Shown in pieces: positions 12,301 to 24,300 of a stretch of 64,000 bases of DNA (positions are counted from its first letter, which is position 1; every line of letters starts with the position of its first letter). The stretch is from Mytilus edulis (Eukaryota; Mollusca; Bivalvia; Mytilida; Mytilidae), in NCBI RefSeq assembly GCF_963676685.1, contig NC_092354.1, positions 31,590,193 to 31,654,192 on the forward strand. Reading direction: 5' to 3'. The notes beneath the pieces were generated by a model. The model saw only the letters and a list, made by a program, of their open reading frames with translations. It ran no database searches and was not told where the DNA came from. The position numbers and the translations under genes are program-made.

Positions 12301-15300
12301 TTCCCCAAATGATCTAAAAAGTAAAATCAGAAAAATACTGAACTTAGAGGAAAATCAATTCGGAAAGTCCATAATCACATGGCAAAATCAAATAACAAAA
12401 CGCATCAAAAACGAATGGACAAGAACTATCCATATATCTAACAGATAAGACTGCTCCTTTTTCAGTGATAATGACCTGAAATTGTAAAAGGGTGGTCCTT
12501 CATCACGGACTGGTGGATCCTGTGGTCCATCCATAAAGATGACATTGCCACAATCCAACATCCACCACACATCCTTGCCACAGATCATAAAATCTGAAAT
12601 CCTTTTGAAGTGAGCAGATACTTAGACATTTTTCAATCAGGTCTGTAGAAAATGTTGTTCCTGGTCGTGGTGGAAGAAGTCTGGCCAGTTTACTGATACT
12701 TGAATCTTGGATAGTGAAAGAATCCTGCTTGTTTGCTTGTTGCTCTGTTTTTACACGCCTAACCGCAGTCAACAATTTGTCCTGCCCGCTTATTAAATGA
12801 TGTTTCTGACACTCGCCGTGAATCACCAAAAACATCTCTCCTCTTGTTCTGGCACAAAAGGCTTTAAATTGAAGATACTGAGAGATTCTTGTGCATGGAT
12901 AGTCAAACTATGAAAGTGGCTACCAAAGAATTTTCTTGTTGTCATTTTAGAAGTAATATCAATATCCACTCCTGATCAACTGTTGATCAAAACGAAAATA
13001 AAATTTAAAGCTATTTTTATTCTTATAATAGGAACATAAAATACTCGGGGGATAGTCCCTACAAAATGTTTAACCGGAAAGATAAAGGCATATACCCTTG
13101 ATGAGACCGAAGAAGTTATTCAAACTATAGATGCTATTCCAGATGTCATTATCTTGCATTCACTAACGAATGACCTTACAACAAAGCCGAAGGAAACATG
13201 TGTAAACACAATGGACATAATTATAGAAGAGGGACGAAAGATACCAAAGGGACAGTCAAACTCATAAATCTAAAACAAACTGACAACGCCATGGCTAAAA
13301 ATGAAACAGACAAACAGAAAAACAATAGTACACATGACACAACATAGAAAACTAAAAAATAAACAACACGAACCCCACCAAAAACTAGGGGTGATCTCAG
13401 GTGCTCCGGAAGGGTACGCAGATCCTGCTCCACATGCGGCACCCGTCGTGTTGCTTATGTGATAACAAATCCGGTAAATAGTCTTAATTCGGTAGGTCAC
13501 AATCAGGAAAGGGAAGGGGATTGTAGTTACGACGTAAGGAACATATCCGATATCATTTGTGATACGGTTATTCCATAACGGTCAACCAACTCGTGATGGC
13601 GTCCGTAAAATTTACGAAGGGATGATTTCAACTTCACCATTTGGAACTCTTGGTTTAATAGCTTCCTTGTGAGCAGCAACCCTCTATCAAGAAAATCATG
13701 ATAGGAAATGCAAGCACGGGAATATCGTATCAATTGGGAGATATATACCCAGTATGCAGGTGCTGCTGGAATGTTGCTACTGAGAAATAGAAAGTTAACA
13801 ATTGGAAAGCTGAAATCATCTCTGTTGTCGTAAAGTTTTGTTTTCAACCGACCCTCATTGTCAATTTCTAGATGTAAGTGAAGATATGAGGCCGCCTTAA
13901 CTGTATCTGTAGTATCCTTTATCTCTAGCTCGATTGGATAGATGCGTTCCACACAGTCACCAAATTTTGAATTATTTAGTGAAAGAACATCATCTATATA
14001 GCGAAACGTAGAGTTAAAGGATAGTGCTAACTTCTTATCTATCTTCCTAAGAAGTTCCTGCATGAAGTCAGCCTCATAATAATAAAGAAACAAGTCGGCA
14101 AGTAGAGGGGCACAGTTTGTTCCCTTTGGAATGCCGACAGTCTGTTGAAAAACACGTCCTACGAACGTAACAAATATGTTGTCAATCAAGAAATCAAGCA
14201 TCTTGATAATATCAGTTTCAGAAATTTTTTTGTTCGAATCAGAGTGATCCTTTACAAAGTATGATTTATCACTCCCTAAGACAAGATACTTGTATCTACG
14301 TTGGCCATTCTTTTTTACGAAGCAAAGCAAAACCAACTCTTTCAATTGTCTTTTAGTTTGGAATGTGGAATACTAGTGTACAGAGTAGAAAAGTCAAATG
14401 TTTTAATACTGTTACAAGATGAAAGAGAGTTAGATTGTATGTACTCTAAAAGATCTTTGGAATTTTTAAGTATCCACATCTGATTCACGCCCCCTCTAGA
14501 ATAGGCAGTTTCACAATAAATTTGAAGCCCGTCTTTGATTGCTGATAAAATAGATGTTAATAATTTAGAAAGAGGTTTCGTGGAGCACTTGGAAGACCCA
14601 GCAATATACCGTTGTTTGTAAGGACACTTCTGTAGTTTAGGTATCCAATACAGTGATGGCAGATCCAGTTCTTCATCTTTGGTTGAAATTCCAAAGGAAC
14701 ACAGAACAGACCTATGATTATCCAGGATTTCCTCTTTGGTAAGTGTCGTGAGTGTATATGTTGAGTTTCCAAGTGAATTGTCAATACCTAATTCGTTTAT
14801 CAAGCAGTTAATGTAATGAGTTTTACATACAAAAACGAAATTGTTTGGGGCTGCGGGGACAACAACATATTTGTCATGGAGGTAGGATAGGTGTTTTGCA
14901 ACATTTGGGTCTTTAAAGATTGACGTAGCATGGGCATTGATAGAGGATACTAAACCAAAACACTCCGACTTGAAGAGCCATTATGGACTTTAACCTGTAG
15001 TTATAGCTGATCTGTAAAAATAACATCTTCATTCCTTATACGTCATGTACTGTAGTACAACGCTAGATTAGAACTGACGTGGAAAGGAAACACCTGACCA
15101 CTAAAAGCTTCATTTCATGACAAAAAAGAACACACCAAAATAAGTTGCAAATTAAAAGAAACATAAATTATACCGACGTTCTCAACAAAAACTATCATTA
15201 ATATATTTTAGTACAACGCTAGATTAAAACTGACCTGGCGGGGTACATATCTCCCAATTGATAAGATATTCCCGTGCTTGCATTTTCTATCATGATTTTC

Positions 15301-18300
15301 TTGATAGAGGGTTGCTGCTCACAAGGAAGCTATCAAACCAAGAGTTCCAAATGGTGAAGTTGAAATCATTCCTTCGTAAGTTTTAAAGACGTCATCACAA
15401 GTTGGTTGACCGTTATTGGAATATCAGTTTCACAAATGATATCCGATATATATGTTTCTTACATCGCTACTATAATCCCCTTCCCTTTTCTGAATGTGAC
15501 CTCTCGAATAAAACTTTTTACCGGATTTGTAATAACATAAGCAACACGACAGATGTCACATTTGGAGCAGAATCTCTTCAATTATCCAATGAAATAACTT
15601 GTCTGAATTGGATAGGAGATTAGTTGTGCATGGACAGATGTATGACAGTGAATTTTCAGAAACTTCGGATACGTAATAGTAAAACAATAATAATTATATG
15701 TACGAACATAAGATGCAAGAGCAAGAGATTTAAATTCGTGACCACAATAATAATTATATGTACGAAGATAATATGTAAGAGCAAGAGATTTAAATTCGTG
15801 ACCACTTAAAATTGTATGTGATTCAAGATTCCGAATCATAAAACCGGTTCTTTGATTTCGAAAACCTACGGCATTGTACTGGTTGAAAATTTATCTTTTT
15901 TTCACATAAACTTGAAATAGGAGCAAGTTGATTAATCAGATTTGTCTGTAAAATTCTATGATAACCACTGTTCATATTCGTTTATTGTTTTTACATAGTC
16001 AGCCTGTCAATTGTGAACTAGCACTTGTTAGTTGAATTCCTCAATCTCATGTACCCTTGTGTTGATTTAATGCCAGGTATGGTAATTTTACAGAAAACTC
16101 AAACCTTTCGCCTTGTACTCTCATGTTAGGCTATGCGATGCGCGATATATATATAGGCTCATTGTATATAGTGTTAGCAATGATTACCTTAAAACAAATT
16201 TATTGGTTTAAAGAAATGTATATCTGAACCTATTCAAGAAGGTGTGCTCGACTTTAGTGGCTTCGCACGTGGTGTTTGGAATTTAAATGTTGTTTTATTG
16301 GACTTTTTGTAAACAATAAATGTTAGCTGGTCTTAGAAGGAGAAAAAATAACCTCTATTAAACTGTATGGAATTTCTTCAAAAACCTTGGGTTTATTTTC
16401 TCCATTTTTTCTTTTTTCTACATAATGCAATTAATTTATAAATAATATTATACTTTGCACAAATTTTCCCTGTGATACATGTACCTAATGGTCTATATCT
16501 ATTTTGCATTATCTTGGCTGTTTTAATATTATTGCAGTATGATAATTTCGTAATTAACAGGCCACATAAATGATCATTAACCTTAAGGATTATGTACCCT
16601 TGTGTTGACTCATTGCTAAACATATGGAAATTTAATAGAAAATCCACCTGAAATATTGTAACTTTCATTCATTCATAAATATCCCACCGCCTTTATCCTT
16701 CTACTCTCATATATGGCAATTTGATGACTGATAGGTATAGGATTATTTCATTCATGTTCAAAAGATATAGGAATATGTGGTTTTAGTGCCAATAAACAAC
16801 CCTTCATCCTAGTAACAGTTTAGAAAAGTAACCCATTGAAGGTTAATGTTGACACTGCTGACACCACACTAGGGTCTCATGTTCTGTGTTATCAGACACT
16901 ATGTTAACTTGTGTCTTTTGAAAAACTTACAAAACTTTGTCAACTTCAGATTTATTTCTTATATGAATCTGAGACCTTCCTTTTTAAAAAATTATAAGGA
17001 ACTAAAATGTGGATAGTACAACCTTAATTTGCAAGACTTACGAGCAAACCAATTTGGCTCCACAATGTAGGTCAGTTCCCCGTTGTTAACGGTACATCTG
17101 ATTGTACTGCCTTCTTCAAACAAAAAGGTTGGGAAGATGTTTCTCATCATTTCTTGGGTTTCGCTAAACACCCCACGTCCTCTCAATATATAGACAGTTC
17201 TTCACTGAAAAAAGTAAGACTTCTTGCATGTTTTTTTTTTGTGTACGTTAGCTTTTGCCAGTAAGGCATTTATACACTTTTAGTTGGTTAATGTCTCTTT
17301 GAGAGCTAATTTCATGGATATGTCAATTATCTACATTATTTTTTATATAAAAGATACAAAAAGGAGACCTCCATTGTATTTAATGTAAATACATGTAATA
17401 GATTACATGCAATTATCATAGCTTCATTTAGATGTCCAGTACATTGCAAAATATTTGCTTCCAAGTTCATTTTACCATTTCTTATTTTCTGTTTCAGTCT
17501 TAAAAGATATGAAAGGGTTTGGTTCAATGTATTAATTACCTAATGAAGGATGCACCAATTATAGGTCCCTCTATTGTTTCTTCAAACTCTGTGTCATTCT
17601 GCAATATAATTGAATTTAAATTGGATTGACAAAAAACAATGGTATGTGGTTTATATAAGTATCAGCAGATAAACTTTCATACAATTCTAAAATTGCAAGT
17701 TGAATGGAAAATATTTTTTCTGTCTTGATCTTCGGGGTTTTTTTTTTTTTTTAAGTTACTTTATAATTAAAAATAGAGATCCAGTATACATTGTGTAAAA
17801 TAATTCCAAAATGTTACTGAAAATTAAAGTGTTTTAGTATATATATTAATAGATTGGATTTTTAAACATGTGGTACAATCCAAAGTAGTATATTTGACAT
17901 ATTTATCATTTGAAACATCAGTTAATATTTATTTGTTTTTTACAATATATTTAATTGGTATTAAAGTGAAAGTTATGGTTATTTTAAAAGATAAAACTTT
18001 GTTCAAGTTGTTTTTATATTTCATAGGAAAGAAGATCTTGAAAATAATCCAGCTCACCATTATCTTTGTATCCGACATGGAGTTTAGGAAGATTGACCCC
18101 CTAAACTCCACGACCTTCGAATTCTTCACAACGATCTTATCACCCACTGAATAACCATTTGTCATGGAGGCCTTCTCCCTCCATAATTTGACTTTCAATG
18201 AGCGAGGCCTCATGATGGGATTGGTCAAGCGCAATCCACTGTAGGGATTTTCTGCTTTCTTTGAAGGTTCCAGATCTAATGGAATCTATTTTACAATACA

Positions 18301-21300
18301 TAAACAATGTGAGTTTTATATGTATGTGTATCTTGTATGAATTATATAATAATCAGAAAATGATTTCAAATATAAAAAAAATATGTAAAGGTTAGTATTC
18401 ACTTGCAATCAATAAAAGTATAGTTCCCAAAAAAATCTGCTCTTTAGCACCACTTCTTATGTTTATTTAAAAAACATAGAAGCTATGGTATGTTCTTAAT
18501 TTTCACATGTCCCAGGCCATCATGTTGAAATACATCATAAGCATAAAAAAAAACTCAAGCCAGGCCGTGTGTATTTATATCAAATTTAAAGCTTTCAGGA
18601 ATTATTTCTATTCTAATAGTTAGATACAATCAAAATGTTTGTTACCATTAGGGGCAACATAAAAAGTTCAATGTAGGATATCAAAAAGTTAAACCAGTTT
18701 TTTTCACAGATCGTCTACGCAAAATTTAATGGTGTATGGGGAACTTGGAAGATTTCTACTTGATCTTCAAATCAATGTTTTTGGCACAAGCTAGCAACAA
18801 ATGATATACACAAGTATTGGATAAACTGTATACGGTTTTACAAAAAACGAATTGTCTAAATTTGCATCAGATCTAGATGATTGTCTATTGACTAGCATGT
18901 CTTCAAAGTCTACTACTTGAACTGCACCTGGAGTTGGTGACAGTGCTGGGGATGATGACACTGCTGGAGTTGGTGAAGGTGATCCAGCCTGTATAAATAT
19001 GAAAATGAAATATAAGTTGTTATCTTAAAATTTCTTGTATTGGTAATCAATTAATATATCTAATAGAATCTTACAAAACAAATACTGAATTCTGAGGAAA
19101 ATTAAAAAAAGAAAGTCCCAAATCAAATGGCACAATCAAAAGTTCAAACACATCAAAACAATGGATAACTAGTTATCAAAGGTACCAGGATTATAATTTA
19201 GTACGTCAGACGCGCATTTCGTCTACATAAGACTCATCAGTGACGCTCATATCGAAAATGTTATAAAGCCAAATAAGTACGAAGTTGAAGAGCATTGAGG
19301 ATCAAAATTCCAAAAAGTTGTGCCAAAATACGGCTAACAACTGTCATATTCCTGACTTTTTTCAGGCAGTTTCTGTGTTTCCTAAAGTAACGGGTTTTTG
19401 TTTGCTACTATATTGAACTGTATGTCATCGAATGATGTTAGGTACATAGTATTACCTGATGGTTTCTGGAATGATGTATTTGCGAGTCTTCATTTCTGTG
19501 GTGCACTTTCTTGCAGGTATCACATGGAAATTTTCCTACTCCCTGGTGTGTCATCTGACTGTCTTTCTATATCAAAAACAATGGAATTGTCCACAGATCC
19601 CTACTTTTTTAACTTATGACATAGTATATCGCGTATTTTCGTTTCTGTACAATAAGGTAAAATCCATAGTAGAAGAACTGAATAAAATTTAAACCATTAT
19701 TGAAATTTGATAAATGATTGAACTTTAATAAACAGTTGATAAAGATAGGTGCAGATATCGCAGATGCACTCAGAACGATATCTCTCATTAACATTGTCGA
19801 TAATAAAATTAGAAATCTCATTCTGCATTTGTATGGAACAATTATATGATGTAATTCCATTTCACTGGTATATTTGTATGGAACAATTATATGTTGTAAT
19901 TCCATTTCTCTGGTACATTTATATGGAACAATTATATGATGTAATTCCATTTCACTGGTACATTTGTATGACACAAATTACAATTATATAAAATCGACTC
20001 ATGTTTGATACTGCTTAAAGATTTTGTACCATATAATTACCTGATGAACCGTCGTCGCAGGGAATCTCTCGACTTGTATGTCTTTGTGCATACTCCACAC
20101 CCTAGTTGGTTTTCTATGTGAACAAATCACTTATGCCTTGTCAGACCAGATCTGGACTTCAATTCCTTTGTACAGGTAACACAAATGCAAGTCTAAAATA
20201 TAAAAACAAAGCATTTAAAATATATGATCACATTTTTTTAGGACAATTATATATATATTTATATTAATCATGATAAAAAGTGACAATACTTTTTTTTATT
20301 TATTAATATTCATGAAATTGCCTCATATTTGGTTATTTTTTTTCACAGAAATGATTTTAAAAAAAATAGGTAAAAAAAAATAGGTTTACCCAATGGCATA
20401 ATTTGAAGTCACTTGCCAAAACATTTTTCTAATCTTGCTGGTAAATTATACAACAACATTTAAATGATGTTCTTTTTGTTCTCAAGGATGAACAACAAAA
20501 CGAGAGCCTGTGTAAGTCTATAGTTAGCATTATTCATGTCGATAATGATTAAAAGTGACAATATTTTTGTACTTGGCTGTTATTTGAGTCATTTTTATAC
20601 CTCATGTTGGAAAGTTACACATAAAAGTGAAGAATATTTACTTTCGAATTGCAAAACATGTTGTGTTCACTACATAAAAAAAATATCAATATTTTTAATT
20701 TTGTTAGAATATTTTACAAGAACATTAAAATGAATAGTTCTGCAAATATTGAGTATTCTAATAGTCTATAGTTACATATATGTATGCTGATAGCGTTAAA
20801 TAATGACAATATGTCTTTGAATGTTTATATTATTTAATCTAGTCTGATAATTGGGTACTTTTCATAACTTAGATTGATTTGTTAGACATAAATATGAAGT
20901 TTAAGTTTAGAAATTTAAAAATTATTGTTGCATAAAACAAAGGTGTCATATTTTCCATTTTATTAAAATACTGTACAACAGCATAACAATTCTGTTCTTT
21001 TTCTCCCTAAGGAAGAATAGTTTTACAACAAAAAAAGAGATGTATAAGAGTAGGGTGTACACAAATAACAATAGCAAGTGACGATACTTCTTTCTTTTTT
21101 TATATATATATTCTTGTACTGCCACCATATTTTGGTAATTCTTTCTCAACAACATGGATGTTAAGACATAAAGGTAAAGAAATTTAAGTTTAAAATTGCA
21201 AATTTTGATGTCACACGCAAAAATGTTGCCAATATGTATACTTGTTTCAGTATATCATATAATAGCCTCTAACGCATGTTCTTTTTGTTCTGAAAGAAGA

Positions 21301-24300
21301 GTGGTTTTACAAAACTAGAGAGTTGAATAAGTCTAAGGTTAGAATTAACTGTCAATAATTATTTACGGTGACAATATTTCTTTTTCTCACTAATATCTTT
21401 GTACTGGTCTGGTAAATGATTACTTTTTAAACCTCAGAAAGGTCTGTTAAACCTAAATGTGAAAAAAAATATTTAGAAAAAAAATATGATGCCACATTAA
21501 AAAAGATGAAGTTATTAATATGTATATAGTTATCAAAGGTACAAGGATTATAATTTAGTACGCCAGACGCGCGTTTCGTCTACATAAGACTCATCACTGA
21601 CGCTCATATCAAAATATTTATCAAGCCAAACAAGTTCAAAGTTGAAGAGCATTGAGGATTCCAAAAATATGGCTACGGTAATCTGCCTGGGATAAGAAAA
21701 TCCTTAGTTTTTCGTAAAATTCAATGTTTTGTAAACAGGAAATTTATAAAAATTACCACATTATTGATATTCATGTCAACACCGAAATGTTGACTACTGG
21801 GCTGGTGATACCCTCGGAGACGAAACGTCCACCAGCAGTGGCATCGACCCAGTGGTGTAAATAGTTATCAAAGGTACCAGGATTATAATTTAGTACGCCA
21901 GACGCGCGTTTCGTCTACATAAGACTCATCAGTCTCTTTCAGTCGACGTAAACTATTTCAAGAATCTTCTCCTCTGAAACTACAGGGCCAAATACTTCCA
22001 AACTTTAATTGAATGTTCCTTAGGGTATCTAGTTTGTAAATTGTATCGGAAGTTTTGATCTATCAACAAACATGGTCGCCATTGCTAAAAATAGAACATA
22101 GGGGTCAAATGCAGTTTTTGGCTTATAACTCAAAAACCAAAGCATTTAGAGCAAATCTGACATGGGGTAATTTTGTTTATCAGGTCAAGATCTATCTGCC
22201 CTGAAATTTTCAGAGGAATCAGACAACCTGTTGTTGGGTTGCTGCCCCTGAATTGATAATTTTAAGGAACTTTTGCTGTTTTTGTTTATTATCTTGAATA
22301 TTATTATACATAGAAAATCTGAAAGATCCGAAAAGAATCTATTCAAAAACTCTGAGATTAAAAAACACCTAAATCACAGAGTTCGTATGAAGGGCATGAT
22401 ACCTCCTCTTATGTAAAAATAGATTTTGGATAAACAAAACTTGCTGAAATTTCAACTCATCTCTACTCTAAACTATTTTATCCTACATTGATCTTATCTT
22501 TTGATGTTGTCCCTTTATGTAACTTCTGGTCAATTGCAATAATTGCAAAATGTGTACTTGACTGCTTTATTTAATGTAAATACTTGTTTTTGAAGATGCC
22601 ACACTTACTGATGAAATGTGAACCTTTAAAAACACATTTATTTCATGCTTATACAATAACATTTGAAGAAACTTGTTATTAAAATGATATATGTTAAAAT
22701 ATAATGATGTATTCTCCACATACTAATATTTGCAAAATGTAAAATTAATTTGAATACAAACTTACTCTGGTTATTTCCCCTCTAATAGATATCCTTTGAT
22801 GATGGTCCTGCAGATTGGTGATGGAGTTTATGGCTACCACTGGAGGATTTTTGAACATACCTATAGCCTCCTCAAAACTGGTGAGAGGGAATGGAGCTGA
22901 TTCGAAGCACTAAATAAAAACAATGCCTTTTCATAAGATGCAATGTAAATAATTCTTATTTTATGCAAGTATTTATTTTAACATATATGTGCAGGAAAGC
23001 ATTGTTATTACCTTTTATGTTTTTTTCCCCAAATTGTATGAATACACATATGCCACTTATTTTAAAATAATTTCAATGCAGGAAAAGGATTTCCTCCTTT
23101 AATGTTTAATTTTATTTCTTGATGAAGGTAAAGGAACGCCTGTTATTTTAACCTGAAAAAAGTCTACTGTTTTGGACCAGCTCTATTGTTCGTTTCAGAA
23201 AAAAAATCATGAACACTTAGATTTATTTTTATATTATGTAAAATAAGTTTTATTTTAAGATACATGTTCTTTTTTTTAATTGTATATACACACATTTGAC
23301 ACTAATGTAAGTTATTTTTATCCAGGAAAAGGATTTTTATGCTTTATTTCATTTTATTTCTTCATGAAGGTAAAGAAATGTCATTATTAAATTCATATAC
23401 TAACCAGGGCATGAGAAGGTAATGACATCTTCTCGTCATAGACCCTGTACTTCTTTAATAACTTGAATTCCCCCAAGTTGATGGTGAACTTATTATCATA
23501 CTGCAACTCTATTATTCTGCCCCCTTCAGTAACTATATAGTCCACTTTGTATGAGCCCCTTGGCTCCTCCTCCAGTAATGCATGTACTTTCATTACATCA
23601 AGGTCCTGAAACATTGAAAGACATAAATGTAATTGTTCATTAATTTTTAAAGTGCCGACTGAAGTTTGGAAAAATTTCTTTTAACTTTTAAGGTGCAAAC
23701 AGAAGTTTGCCTATATATTTTTATTTTTATACGTCCGCAAAAGCAAAAATTGAAATGGTTTTGGTCGTATATTGGTATCACGATATCGTTGTTGCGTTCG
23801 GTTTCAAATTTGGTTTTTGCACTCCAACTTTAGTAAAAGTCGATAGAAATTTATGAAATTCAAACAAAGTTTATGACCAGAAAAGGAAGGTTGGGGTTGA
23901 TTTTGTGTGTTTTGGTATATATCTGTGCCCTACGGAGCATTGTTTTTTTTTACTTTTATATTTTTTTGATTTTAACAGAAATTGAGGTATTTTATTTTCA
24001 CTCTTGTTTGAAATTGTGTTTTTAAGCAACTCCTTTTATTAGCTCACCTGTCCCGAAGGGACAAGTGAGCTTATGCCATCACTTGTCGTCCGTCGTCGTA
24101 CGTCGTCTGTCGTCGTTAACTATTTCAAGAATCTTCTCCTCTGAAACTACTGGGCCAAATACTTTCAAACTTTAACTGAATGTTCCTTAGGGTATCTAAT
24201 TTATAAATTGTATCCGAAGTTTTGATCTATCAACAAACATGGTCGCCATTGCTAAAAATAGAACATAGGGGTCAAATGCAGTTTTTGGCTTATAACTCAA

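Noticed and set aside
19609-19991. Repeat proteins on both strands
   Set aside because: Both come from the 45-bp tandem repeat; open frames on both strands are expected because 45 is divisible by three.
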